DNA of 64,000 nt from assembly GCA_025677815.1 (NCBI GenBank), contig JAIXMP010000001.1, forward strand, positions 2,046,001 through 2,110,000, given 5' to 3'. Positions 12,240-25,195 of the stretch are shown piece after piece (positions within the stretch are counted from its first letter, which is position 1; each line of letters opens with the position of its first letter). Origin of the DNA: Phascolomyces articulosus. Lineage: Eukaryota; Mucoromycota; Mucoromycetes; Mucorales; Lichtheimiaceae. The position numbers and the translations under genes were made by a program. The notes below the pieces were generated by a model. The model was not told the DNA's origin. It ran no database searches and saw only the letters and a list, made by a program, of their open reading frames with translations.

Positions 12240-14894
12240 TTAAAGCTTGCTGCTAAGGTTAATTTTGACTGCCTTGACTTGAGTGTAATTTGAAAGTACA
12301 TAGTCACCATTTTCACGACCAATACCACTTTGCTTGTAACCGCCAAATGGGCTGTTTTCAGCAACAACACTGTAGCAGTTGACCCCTATATACATTATTA
12401 GTATTATTATTCGTCAGTAATTCATTATTAGGATCATCTGTCTTTTTATCAAGTGCTGTAGTAAAGCTACTACATCAAGTTTTTTTTTAAAAAAAATACT
12501 TACAAACAGAACCAGCTTCAAGGGCATTCGAAACTCTAACAGCACGTGTAATATTGGAGGTATGGACGGCAGCAGCAAGACCAAATTCGGTGTTGTTTGC
12601 TTGAGCAATAACATCATCCATATCCTTAAATTTGGAAATAGCAACGACAGGACCAAAGATTTCTTCCTTCATAATAGTCATGTTGGGTGTGACATCTAAT
12701 AATATACAAGATAGAAAAATTGAAGAGATAGGATGATTATTATTAAAAACCCCAAAATGGAGATGGGAAAGGGTAATACTATGAACTTGGTTTTTTTTTT
12801 ACCTGTAAAAACTGTAGGCTCAATAAAGTAACCAGCGTTTCCGACCTTGTTTCCTCCAAGATAACAAGTGGCACCTTCCTTCTTGCCAATATCAATGTAC
12901 TTCATGACACGATTAAGTTGTGTTTCGGAAATTTGAGGACCCTGATTATTCGTATTATTTACAAGGAAGAATGTGAAAAAGATGAGTATTACTATGATAT
13001 GCACGTATCATTTTGTTGGTTATATGAGAAAATGGTATCAACGTTATACTTACTTGGAAAGTATCAGCTGCAAATGGATCACCCACTTTGCCAGATAAAG
13101 TCATTGCCTTGAACTTTTCAAGGAATTTGTCATAAATGCCTTCTTGAACATAAATTCTGCTACCTATATAAATTATAATATTATAAGAAATTGATTAATG
13201 ACAACGATACAGATATGTGGATGAGATTTTGTGTACACAAAATAATGATAATAACAAACGTACCAGCAAAGCAGACCTATTATATAACAATGACAGCATA
13301 AAACAGTTCATTTTTTAGTCAGGTTTTACTATTGATATTATTGCTGTTAAGAAGCATACATCAAAGTCAATAAAAAAAAATTACTACATTACCTGACCAG
13401 CATTATAAAACATACCAAATCGCGCCCAGAATACAGCTTCATCCAAATTCTCAACATCATCAAAAATGATATTGGGTGATTTACCACCCAATTCAAGTGT
13501 AATCTTCTTCAAGTTGCTTTCAGCAGCAGCCTTCATAATAGCACGACCAACATTGACACTGCCAGTGAATGCAATCTTGGCAACCTTCATATGACGAGCA
13601 AGTGCATCACCGGCAATATGACCATAACCAGTGAGAATGTTAATAACACCAGGTGCTATAATAATATAAAGTGTAATGTAATATTCAAAGCCAAAATAGT
13701 TTGTTTTAGCCATGCGCTATCAGATAATTTGTGATATGTCGTAGTGGCTGTTATTTTGATGGCTTGTACATACCAAAACCGGCTTCTTTTACTAATTGAG
13801 CCAATTTCAAAGCAGACAAAGGAGTCATTTCAGAAGTCTTGACAACAATTGTGTTACCGGTACAAATGGCAGGTGCAATCTTCCATGTAAGCATTACCAT
13901 CTATGTATATAATAATAAAAGCATGACGAAGTTTTTTTTTTGTTTATTGTTAGCATGTAATATGGAAAGTAACGGATGGCAGAAATATCCATAGATAACT
14001 AAAATAACGTACAGGGAAATTCCATGGGATGATAGCACCACAAACACCAAGTGGCTCATGGACAGTATACGAAAGCTTTCCCTGAGTCTCAATGACCTTA
14101 CCATGGAGTTTATCACAAAAGCCTGCATAATAACGGCTGTTTCCAACATATAATATAATGGTGTAAGTATATAAACACTCTATATAACACTTTTTCTATT
14201 TATTTACTTACAAGTAGTTAGCAACACCTTGTACATCAATTTTAGCATTTGTCAATGGCTTTCCATTATCCAAAGTTTCCAAATGTGCCAAATCATTTGC
14301 GTCGCGTTCCACAAGGTCTGCAAGTTTATGCATGAGACGTGCACGAGTACGTGGGTCTGAAGTTTTCCATCCATTATGGAAAGCTTTGTTAGCTGCTTCT
14401 ACGGCTATATCTACCTGCTTTGATTCAGCTATAGATATAGTAGGATGGGAAAGATGTTGAAATCCAGTCAGAGTAAAAAATGTGTCAGTGCCAGAAAATA
14501 AAATTCACACATTCAAGAAAAATTGCTGATCATCGTGGCGCTCTTTTAATTGAATACAGTAACGGCAAGAAGTGTATAATATATTACCAGCTTGAACTGA
14601 GGTGATCACTTTTCCAGTTGCTGGATTGACGGTATCGATGGTATTGGCACCGGAAACAAATTCATTGTTGATGAATAATCCGGTATTTACTATTATATAA
14701 TAAAAAAAGGAGGAGGAAGAATGGTTATTAAGCAGGATGATCACCCGAAAAATCATATACGTTTTTATAAGCATATATTATGAGGAAGAAACGGTTCCTC
14801 GTAATATAGATTTTAATCATTCTTTTTACAAATATAAAAACTAACAATTAATTTTATAACCATCAGGTGCTGTGATTGTTGTAGTAAAAGTCAT
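12240..14894 (-). CDS. Aldehyde dehydrogenase paralog C, predicted peroxisomal (SKL end)
   Basis: Complete ALDH, about 493 aa. Eleven minus-strand exons: 14894-14846, 14689-14588, 14428-14212, 14136-14013, 13900-13774, 13655-13393, 13276-13264, 13163-13054, 12941-12803, 12695-12504, 12385-12240. Motifs: [15 protein letters not shown] (Glu about 261), GQVCFAG (catalytic Cys about 296, with Val and Phe as neighbours instead of Ala and Cys) and KEEIFGPV. The Cys is in a 13-nt microexon, as in paralog B. Exon 8/9 is split by an intron that B and D lack. The last residues are NLSSKL; SKL is the canonical type-1 peroxisomal targeting signal, which B and D do not have. A likely role is oxidation of aldehydes produced in peroxisomes, which is inference. 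The TATA-like element is 83-90 bp upstream. Confidence 0.95.
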
Positions 14895-17800
14895 AATGAA
14901 ATATAAAAAAAAGTAACCGAGGAAAAAAGAAAAGAAGAAGAAAAAATGGGGAGCGAATAAAGAAATGAGCTTACGGATTATAAATGAGTTTGAGTTGCTC
15001 AAACGACAGTCAAAGCAAGGTCCAAATTTAGTAAGGTGAGAATTGATTTATGTCATGGTTTTTTGTATTCAAAAAGAATAAAAAGCCCGCACACTTTTTG
15101 TTTGACTTGCTGTTCACTTCTTCATTGAAATCACTTGGAGAGCATTTATTATATATTATTAAAAAACGTGGTAACTATTCTTTTTTCTATATATATACAA
15201 CTGCCATTGCTGCCGTCAAGACTAGGTAAATTTTATTTTCCAAATTATTAAATGTCTTATCACGCAACAATATATTAACCATCTTTTATACGTTAGTTTG
15301 ATTCTATTCAAAAATCAGGTATGATTCTATCTATCTATATAACTCAGTATATATTGAATGAATAATTCATTTATCAAGTATTTCATGTGCCCTTTTGAAC
15401 GGGTCGAGAATCTATATAGAGCAACATAGTTACAACTTGTTACAGACATGAAAACGACAGCTATTTGGAATTGTTGGGTTTTTTTCACTAACAATTCCCG
15501 TTTTATAGTATGATTATACAAAACAAATGTAAATGCTGAGTCATATAATGACTTATCGATTCCCAACATTTAATAAGTCCCTATCCAAAGATGTGGAATA
15601 ATAGACTGTTTATTTATTACATTATGTAATTAAAAACAACACAACAACAATGATCTAGAAATTGCGTAATATAATAAAGCTAGTCCATATACTATGTTCA
15701 CTATTGCACTTTTTTCATCACTGGATTTGGGTCAATGAGAATTGTACATAACACTGACTATAGTTATAGCTTTTTTTTTGCACCGTCATCATTAGGTAAA
15801 ATATAATTGTTTTCCAAGTCCCTATTTTTTTTTTTGATAATCTGAAATATCATTAAGAAAAATGTGACTGAGAATATGTGTCAAGTTCTTTCTATGGGAA
15901 ATGGTTCTATAATATAATTATTGGTGTATCCAATCTCTTTTGTCGTAAATGCAATAAACGAAATTTATGTTTCCGGGCCGAATCAAGTCCGGTTTCTCGT
16001 ACGACAAATCTTGCTCTACCAGTTCACTCTCCACCCCCCAAAGTCGTTATGGTTTTTTTTCCTGCAATTTGGAAAATGGGTCCAAGTTCCAAATCTATCT
16101 GCAGAGCGTTTTCTTTTTAATCATGAACAAAAATATCATTTGGACGACAAAACAAATGTTTTTTAGTCTTACTTGTCATTTCAATGCTTTATTTGTAATT
16201 AGCAAATAGCCCATCCATCGTTCAGTATACTATTTTGTACTCTATGCTGCTAGCAAATAGAAGAATGCGTATTCCTTGATATTCTTTTAATGATACACAT
16301 GGGAACGTTTTGTCAATGCTCCCTTTTACATCTATTATGAGACTCTTTGGTACTTCCATCAAAATCTTTTTCGATTTTCCCTTCATTTGCTATATGATAA
16401 TTTGCTAAATCAAAAGTTTTATTCATTATTTCAGTAACTGGCTATGTGACTCCTCTGTATTGTTCATTTTTTCCAAATACACAGTAATGGGTTCCTTGGA
16501 ACCTGTGGATCAAGTATCTCCACTTGAAAATTGAAATATACCTATCAGCAGTATCGTCACATATAACTTCGTTCTTCAACTTATCAACAATTACATTCTT
16601 CTTTTCTCCTACTACTTACAATAATGCAGACACTAGATATTCTTTAAAGATAATGTTATAAAGATACTGGAAACAAGAATATGATATTTAATAAGTCGTG
16701 TTTAGACATATAGTGTATATATAATATATATCTACTACCAATGAAAGCTTTTCCCCCTTTCAATGGATTATGCTGTAAGTGATAATAACAATCGCTTATG
16801 GAAGAACAGATGAATTTATCCATTTTCTTTTATTATCATATCTATAAAAACATGTGGCTGATCTATTCGATATGTTGACTTTTTAACTTTTCTTGAACTG
16901 TCTTTCCCATAATAGAAACTAATATGGCTGAATAATAACTCATATTATATATATATACTCTTCTTTTACCATTTCTTACCCTATTCAAATAGCAATTATA
17001 TATTGTTTGTTAAAACGTCCTTTGTATTTAATAAACACAAAATTATATTAAAACCACATTCATGTGGTAAAAAATATTGGATTTCTCTATTTTAATGGAT
17101 ACAAAGAGATTAAAATTTTGCTAGGAATCTTGGTTAGATCGACACATCCATCCATCATGCAACAATTCTAGTTTTATTATACCCATGTCGTTGCTAAAAA
17201 AAAAGTAAAAATAAATAGTTAATGAGTAATCTAATTCATCATAGGATAAACAAAAAAAAATTGGTGAAGTAATGTGGACTTCTCTCAGATCAACATAGAT
17301 GTATACATTTCCATTCTCGAAAAATGATGTCATGTGATGTATGCCGCATTCTTTCCATGATAAATGCTTTTAATAAAAGGCTGAAGAAACTTCAATAGGA
17401 TCATCTCTCTACATACCGTTTCAGAATAAGAAATACTGGAAAATAACATTCGGTCTTAAACACAACCACTAGATATCCCTTTGTAAAAGTATTGAATAAA
17501 ATTCCTTGTTTACGTAAAGATATTTACATGGATGAGAAAAAACGCATCTTTTTTTTTCTTCGATTAGAAATAGTAATTATAACATAAATACGTAAGTAAA
17601 AATCAATATGGAGAGCTTTTCTTCATATGTTCTATAGATTTAGTAATGTTGATGATCACCGGACGATCATCTCTATCTTGTTCGTATCGATAGCAAAATC
17701 TTTTTGTTTTTGTATATTTCGCATTATTTATTACGATCCGTATTCCCATACTATCCCGTGGTAGTATAAGTATGAATTAATTCAGAGTATAAAGAAGGTA

Positions 17801-18645
17801 AAATAATATAGGTCCATGGATTAGAATATATGGTATATAATTGTACTGATAAGCTCATCATCCGTCTTAATCATTTTTTAAGTTTGAGTAAATCAATGGC
17901 TAATGATAGAAATCTCCTGTATTTTAAAGTTTTTGATGATAAAGACAATGCTATTTTCTACTATCAGTTGAATTATAGGATATATCTATTACACATATAC
18001 AACATAGTTTTTCGTAGATGATATAGTAGTAGTAATGGATCAAACAATATATCGATGATGAAAATACTTAGTATATCGCATAATAGTGGCGAATTTCATG
18101 GTTAAATTGTCGTACTACCCAAAAATAGAGTGGCTTTTTCCCCCTTCCCCTTCTTCCCCGTATTAATACGTTGTACAAAAAAAAAACAAAAAACACGATA
18201 ACACAAACGCAAATACAAATACAATTATAGACATGATAATCTATTTGATTCGAAATTTTGGATCTCGAAATAGATTTTGTTTTAATGTATGATAACTGAC
18301 ATTGGATACCAATAAAAAGAAATAGATGAGAGAGTATGACAGAGTAAGAAATATATATATTTTTTTTAATACTAAAAAAAAAGCTTTTTTGTTGTTGATT
18401 GTTGTTGTATAAAGAAGTGATGGGATGAAAAAAATATGAAATATATATGAAAATGTTGGAGAAGGAAAAAGATGAAAAATGGAAGAGGTTGTGAAGAATG
18501 AACAAAGGAAGAAAAAAAATGTCATTTTTTGGAATTTTTTGTATAATAAGAATAATAATAAAAAAATGGATTCGTTGAATTGATTTGACTTTGTTGTGTA
18601 TGTAATAAAAAATAATTAAAAATGAAAAAGAAAATGAGAAGAGAT
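14895..18645. other. Intergenic, no gene found
   Basis: 3.7 kb of AT-rich sequence between ALDH C and the PRPP synthetase gene. Three overlapping frames at 15878-16209 are open, but none carries a motif I recognise; this could be a decayed element. The long frame near 18068-18505 on the minus strand is Phe/Ser/Ile low-complexity and lies in the 3' flank of PRPP synthetase. No tRNA or terminal repeats seen. Confidence 0.45.
14977..14984 (-). promoter_or_regulatory. TATA-like element of ALDH C
   Basis: The minus strand reads TTTATAAT, 83-90 bp before the ATG at 14894, a position like that in the paralogs. Function is inferred. Confidence 0.35.
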
Positions 18646-19988
18646 CTATTCGGGGACATGCGAAAAGAGATATGAGACCGATTCACCATTATGGGTTCTA
18701 TTATTGCAAATTGATTAGTATAAGGTTTTCTTAACCTAAATCACCATCCCCTACATTATATTCCACACACTGCGTCTTCAAAGTATATACATACCTTCGG
18801 ATAGCTTCGGCCAAAGTAGGTGAGATATCAATCACGTCAAGTTTGGGGCAAATAGCCTGTATAATTTTTTTTTGTTTTTACACACAAACAGATGATGAGT
18901 CATTTGTTTTATAATATATTTTTTTTATGCACACGAAATTCAAAACTTTAATCTTACCATTTTATCTTCATGAGGAATGGTGTTGGTAACGACCAATTTT
19001 TCAATGACGGATTCGTTAATGACCTTAATGGCCTTACCAGATAAAATACCATGGGCAACAATAGCATAGACCTTTTCAGCACCATTTTCAACCAAAGTCT
19101 TGGCAGCCAAACCCAAAGTACCACATGTATCAGCCATATCATCCACAAGAATTGCAATCTTTCCACGGACATCACCTACTAATACCATACGAGATACTTC
19201 ATTGGCACGCTTACGTTCCTTGTGAATTAATGCAAAATCGAGGTTCAAACGATCTGCAATTGAGGTGGCCCTGAGTTGAATATATATATATAAATATAGT
19301 AATGAGTTATCCATGGATCGACAATTCCTTTTCTAAATATATACATATACTCTGGTTTTTTCCCATCTCAAAATATTCACCCCCCCCTCTTCATCCTGAT
19401 ACTTTTGGTTTTTAATCCATCACATCATCCTTTTATAAATGGTGATCCTTACCGCTTAGCACCACCAGCATCGGGAGAAACAATCAATGCATTCTTCCAG
19501 TTGGGAATTTTTGTAGAGATATACTTGATCATGGAAGGTTCGCAATACAAGTTATCAACGGGGACATTAAAGAAACCTTGAATTTGAGAAGCATGCAAAT
19601 CCATGGTAATGACATGATTAGCACCAGCCACTGTCAACATATTAGCGGTCAATTTAGCAGTGATGGGAGCACGACTCTTGTCCTTTTTATCTTGACGAGC
19701 ATAAGGGAAACAAGGGATGACGGCAGTAATACGACGAGCAGAAGCAGTCTTGCAAGCATTGATCATGATCAACAATTCCATCAAGTTATCATTGATTTCA
19801 CCACAACCTGATTGGATAATAAAGACATCTTCGTCACGTACAGATTCACCAATGGTGACCGAAGTTTCTTGGTTGGAATATTTCATGACAGCAGCCTTGG
19901 CCAAGTCAATACCAATACGATTAGCCACCAGCTTGGCAAGTTCAGGGTGAGAATTACCAGTAAAAATCTTGATTGAGTTATCAGCCAT
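18646..19988 (-). CDS. PRS: Ribose-phosphate pyrophosphokinase (PRPP synthetase)
   Basis: Makes 5-phosphoribosyl diphosphate from ribose 5-phosphate and ATP, for purine, pyrimidine, His, Trp and NAD synthesis in the cytosol. Four exons: 19988-19453, 19270-18958, 18856-18795, 18697-18646; about 320 aa, the family's standard length. Motifs: [13 protein letters not shown] at the N-terminus, the Mg-ATP loop region [18 protein letters not shown], the metal-binding histidine segment [13 protein letters not shown], and the PRPP-binding loop [10 protein letters not shown] (about residues 221-230). The end is [15 protein letters not shown], encoded by a short last exon. It is the compact human PRPS1/yeast Prs2-4 type without a long insert. 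The upstream strand has a pyrimidine-rich tract. I cannot say which of several paralogs it is. Confidence 0.97.
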
Positions 19989-21110
19989 GGTTTAAAAGCT
20001 TTATTGTATAAAGAAAAGAAATGAAAAAAAAGTATTTGATAATGTCAATAGGACTGCCCATGGTTTATTAGGTTTTTTTTTTGTACAAGAAGCCAAATGC
20101 CATTGTTATTTCGTTCTTTTGTAAATAATAAAGACTGTTTATATAATAACCTTGTTTGTGTTTTTATGAAAGTTGGTTTAGAAGAACCTGTGGAATGGTT
20201 TTCCTTGATTCAAAAGTAGAGGAATGGAGGAATGGAAGAAGAAAAAGAGAGTGAGGAGGAAAGGGAAAGGAGAGGAAGAAGAAGAGGAGAAGAGCAAGTC
20301 AAAAAAAAATTGTTATTATTACGCTTATTTTTTTTTTTTTTTTGACTTGTAATTCCGCCTCAAAGACGGTGGCTCCTCCAGGCTATTTACTTTCTCACAT
20401 ATACTATTCTAACTGCACACTCATTAAGTCTCTCCTTCTCTCTATAACGTCACATGCCCCCCGCATTTTTTTATGAGACTATTTTTTTTTTGTCGGTTCA
20501 TCGGAATACATTTTACGACTTTTCCGTTTTAAAAAAAGGGTTCATGGATCAAATTATAGGATAAAATTCAATTCAATTCCATATTCCATAAAGTGATAAT
20601 TAATTATCATTTTTTTCCTTATATTTATTCTAAGCCCTCTTGTCTGTTTTATATAGGATTTAAAAAAAAAAAAAAAGTAAGAGAAAAAAAACGTGGATCA
20701 GAAACAAAGAATGAGTTGGTTGAGCAAAAAAAAAAAAATTTTTTCTGTATTATATTTTTGGCAAGTCGTAATTCTCACCATTATAAATAGGAGAAGGAAA
20801 GAATGAGGTAAATCAAATCAAATGATTAGGATACTGGTAGGATACTATTAACAACCACGTATTAAAAAAACCGTGCACATTTCAAGGATGATTATTTGAT
20901 GATAAAACACACAACGAAGATCATTTTGTTGTTGGTGTAAATAAATGAAAATACACATATAAAATTTTATTATAAACAAAAATGGTGTGAGGGCGTTTTT
21001 GAAAGAAACGCGCCGGCTTAAAAAAATAATAGAATATCACGTGGCAACTAGCACAGAGCTCCGCAGGGTGTATCCTAATTCCGTCTGTCCGAAACATACT
21101 CTGGGTTGGT
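19989..21110. other. Intergenic, promoter side of PRPP synthetase
   Basis: Contains the purine tract, several A or T runs (for example near 20325-20343 and 20661-20674) and no convincing gene. The frame at 20593-20790 is Lys-rich low complexity. Confidence 0.5.
20216..20300 (+). repeat. Purine-rich tract upstream of PRPP synthetase
   Basis: About 85 nt almost entirely G and A on the plus strand, hence pyrimidine-rich on the coding strand of the PRPP synthetase gene, 230-310 bp before its ATG. It may be a promoter or 5' leader element, or simple low complexity. Confidence 0.5.
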
Positions 21111-21446
21111 TTATGAAGAATGAAAGATAGACCCAGCTGCTGTTGCTTCTTGTTGTACTTGTTGTTGTGTAGAAGATAACGGAGTCATGGCCATTGTTAT
21201 GTTAGGTATATCATCATTCATTTTGATATTATCTTGTGGAATATACACTGTAGTATCTGTCAACATGGCTTGTGGACGATAAGAAGGTTGTTCATGACAT
21301 TCATAAACTCCTTGTGTCATGGTCATATCTTTAACAATAGACACATCAGCTTTGGCAAGTGAATGAAGTTGTTGAGTCACAATCACCGTTGGAGAATGAT
21401 GATGATGACATTTGGATGAATGTTTTTGTATAGTCCGTGCAAGCAT
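21111..21446 (-). CDS. Hypothetical 111-aa His/Gln-rich protein, doubtful
   Basis: An open minus-strand frame with a less biased composition than its surroundings: a His cluster near residue 14-18, several Met-rich turns and a Gln-rich end. I recognise no domain. The same region in another frame encodes a hydrophobic helix (from MNESSLSFLLYLLVSLLCL). A spliced membrane protein using that segment as its first exon is therefore possible: GTGTCT could serve as a donor and a later AAAG as an acceptor, but this is speculative. It lies downstream of, and codirectional with, the G-gamma gene, about 200 bp away, so part of it could be 3' UTR. RNA evidence would settle it. Confidence 0.3.
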   Translation of the reverse strand: MLARTIQKHSSKCHHHHSPTVIVTQQLHSLAKADVSIVKDMTMTQGVYECHEQPSYRPQAMLTDTTVYIPQDNIKMNDDIPNITMAMTPLSSTQQQVQQEATAAGSIFHSS

Positions 21447-21645
21447 AATAGAGACACAAGAAGATAAAGAAGAAAAGAGAGGGAGGACTCATTCATTGAT
21501 AATCCCATCCATTTTTTAATAATAATAATAATAATAAAAAGTCCATGATTATCATGCTTGTATATTCTCATTCATGTGACACAAAGAAAATATACTTGAG
21601 AAGAAGGAAAAGTATTATCTTGATTAGGAGGACAGAGGGTATAAA

Positions 21646-21960
21646 TTACATGATATGACAACATAGAAATTTATTTCCAATAGGTGCAAATGGATCATCT
21701 TGACGATCTACTTCACCCCATACAGAAGGAACCAATGGATCATGCGTTGTATTGCAATAGCCAATCAAGCTATACGTTTATATCGATTTATGTTAGTTTA
21801 TCAAATAACTGCATGCACGCATGATGAATATTTACCTTTCTGAAGCTGTACTCACAGGTATGCGAGGCATATCTAATTGTTCTTTTAATCGTTGACTATA
21901 ATCATTAATTCGCTTTAATTTGGATTCTGATAAATGATGATGTGTACGTTTCACCTTCAT
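21646..21960 (-). CDS. Heterotrimeric G-protein gamma subunit
   Basis: 82-aa G-gamma protein, partner of G-beta in pheromone/nutrient signalling at the plasma membrane. Two exons, 21960-21836 and 21769-21646, are joined in frame through a 66-bp intron. The N-terminal half is a charged helix (SESKLKRINDYSQRLKEQL) typical of the gamma coiled coil that pairs with beta. The C-terminal half has the conserved DPFAPI segment, and the protein ends CCHIM: a CaaX box (CHIM) for prenylation, with an adjacent Cys that could be palmitoylated, as in fungal Ste18-type proteins. The gene is too short to be found without joining the exons. Codirectional neighbour upstream: the PPxY tail-anchored gene. Identity is based on length, helix and CaaX; fairly sure. 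Confidence 0.88.
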
Positions 21961-22097
21961 TTTGGAAATTGTATTAAAACAACAAAAAAAAAGGAAAAAG
22001 ATTGTCTGTGAATCCCAATTAAAAAAATTTATGCAAAAAAAAAACCATTATTTTTTCCCTTTTTATATATAAAAATGAAAAGCAAATATAATAGAAA

Positions 22098-22529
22098 CTA
22101 ATGTATTTTGCGAAGGAATACAGAATCCATAGTAATGGCAATAATAATGGCAAGGAAAATAAATAATATACAACCAAGAAATGTCCAACGTCCTTCTCTG
22201 AATACCATCTTCCAACTTGATAATATATAGTAATATCTTGTTCTTCTTGCTGTTGATTGTGGTGGTTCGTCAAAGTCTTCATGATGAACAATGATCATGT
22301 GTGAAGATGGATAATAAGAATTGTGTTGAAATGATTCTCCATAACGGGATTCAAGTAATGAAAGAGGAGGTTTATCAATCGGTTTATAAGGTGGTGGTGG
22401 TTGTGCTATAATGCTATCTTGTTGTTCATTAATGAATAATTGTTGGTAAGTGGGTGGTGGTGATGATGATGATAACGTAATAGTGGTGGTCTTTCCATCT
22501 TCTTCCTCTTGATCCTTCTTCTTGTACAT
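22098..22529 (-). CDS. Tail-anchored membrane protein with two PPxY motifs
   Basis: Single-exon 143-aa protein. The N-terminal two thirds is cytosolic-looking, with an acidic/Ser-rich start, then PPPTY (about residues 25-29) and PPPPY (about 44-48). Both fit the PPxY consensus bound by WW domains of Nedd4/Rsp5 ubiquitin ligases. A basic patch (TARRTRYYYI) precedes one hydrophobic segment of about 20 residues near 117-137, followed by only a few residues ending RKIH: the plan of a tail-anchored or single-pass protein. Known family logic: membrane PPxY proteins such as Bsd2/Ndfip act as Rsp5/Nedd4 adaptors, but this protein has one, not three, membrane segments, and I recognise no named family. 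A role in ubiquitin-dependent sorting is inference. It is divergent from PRMT1. Confidence 0.65.
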   Translation of the reverse strand: MYKKKDQEEEDGKTTTITLSSSSPPPTYQQLFINEQQDSIIAQPPPPYKPIDKPPLSLLESRYGESFQHNSYYPSSHMIIVHHEDFDEPPQSTARRTRYYYILSSWKMVFREGRWTFLGCILFIFLAIIIAITMDSVFLRKIH

Positions 22530-23065
22530 GTTATTTGTTGTTTTATATGTAATAATTTGAAAAAAAAAAGAAAAAGAAAAGAAGTTGTATCAAATGAATT
22601 CCATCATTATTATTATAATAATAAGATATAAAATCAGTAATCCTTCATCATCATTTTATAAGACTGTATAGTAATTTGTATATTAAAAGGAGAGAGGTGA
22701 ATTTTTTTTTCTACCTTCTTTGCTTTTCCACAAGAATTATGATAGCATATTAAAAATCAAATGTAGCATTCTTCTTCTTCTACTACTCTAATTTTTCCTT
22801 ATTATGATAACATTACATTGTACATTTGATTCTTATTAACAAAAAAAAGGGTTTCTACCAGCTTGATTCATATCATGAACTTCCTACTAAAAGTACCTTC
22901 TGCCAAACCATGCAAATGAAATCTCCGTTTAAAAAAAATGTTGCGAGGCTTATTTCTCTCTTGCAAAAAAAAAAAAAAAGATTCTCTTTCTTTTTGCTGT
23001 TGTTTGCCTCCCCTTCCTTGTCAAAAACTTATCCCCTTTTTTTTGATTCCTTTGCTTGATCGATC
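22530..23065. other. Divergent promoter region
   Basis: Lies between the PPxY gene (leftward) and PRMT1 (rightward). AT-rich with A/T runs and a CT-rich segment before the PRMT1 ATG. No gene seen. Confidence 0.5.
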
Positions 23066-24528
<1,463 letters not shown>

Positions 24529-25195
24529 GTCTGGTTTTTTTATATAAAAAGGAGGATTATGTTTTGTTGTTTTGTGGATAAATATACTCATCTTCTTCTT
24601 TTTTTAATCTAGGTCGTAAATATACATAATTGTACATGTTTTGCATCCTTTCCCTTTTTACATTTTCTCTTTCTCTCTCTCTATTTATTTCATATTTTCT
24701 TTTTCATTCATTTCATCCCTCTCTTCCTCAACCTTTGCAATCATTTATCAAGAAGTTCTCACATAAAAAAAATATGAAAATCGCATCTGCATTGAATTAA
24801 CTTTACGAAGCATTTAATATTTTGTTTTTTGATATCCCATGAATATATTTATATGTTACATTGTTTAATCTGGATTATATAGAATGGGGAGTGTAGAGTA
24901 GCTTATTATTTACAAAAAAAAAGGAGAAATTAGTTAAAATGATATGGATAGGCTTTTTTTTAGGTGTGTGGTGAAAAGATGCAAAAGAGAAAAATTATAT
25001 GGTATATGGGTTTTTTTATGTGAAATAAGAAAAATGAGGATGAGGATGTTTATCAATGTTGGAACCAGTCAGGAGGATCAATCGTACCATTCAATCGTTG
25101 CTAATTTAGTATTCCAGCAAAAAGTGTTACGTTGTATGTTGGATGTATGAATCTTTTAGTGTACGGCATATAGTACCAGTGTGAAGGCAATCAAA
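24529..25195. other. Intergenic between convergent genes
   Basis: 3' flanks of PRMT1 and YL1. T/C-rich then AT-rich; no gene recognised. Confidence 0.5.

Noticed and set aside
15878..16209. Three overlapping plus-strand frames of about 80 codons
   Set aside because: All three frames being open at once reflects local composition; none shows a domain. A decayed element is possible but not shown.
18068..18525. Two long overlapping minus-strand frames in the 3' flank of PRPP synthetase
   Set aside because: Composition is almost only Phe, Ser, Ile, Tyr and Lys from A/T-rich DNA; no start context, splice partner or motif.
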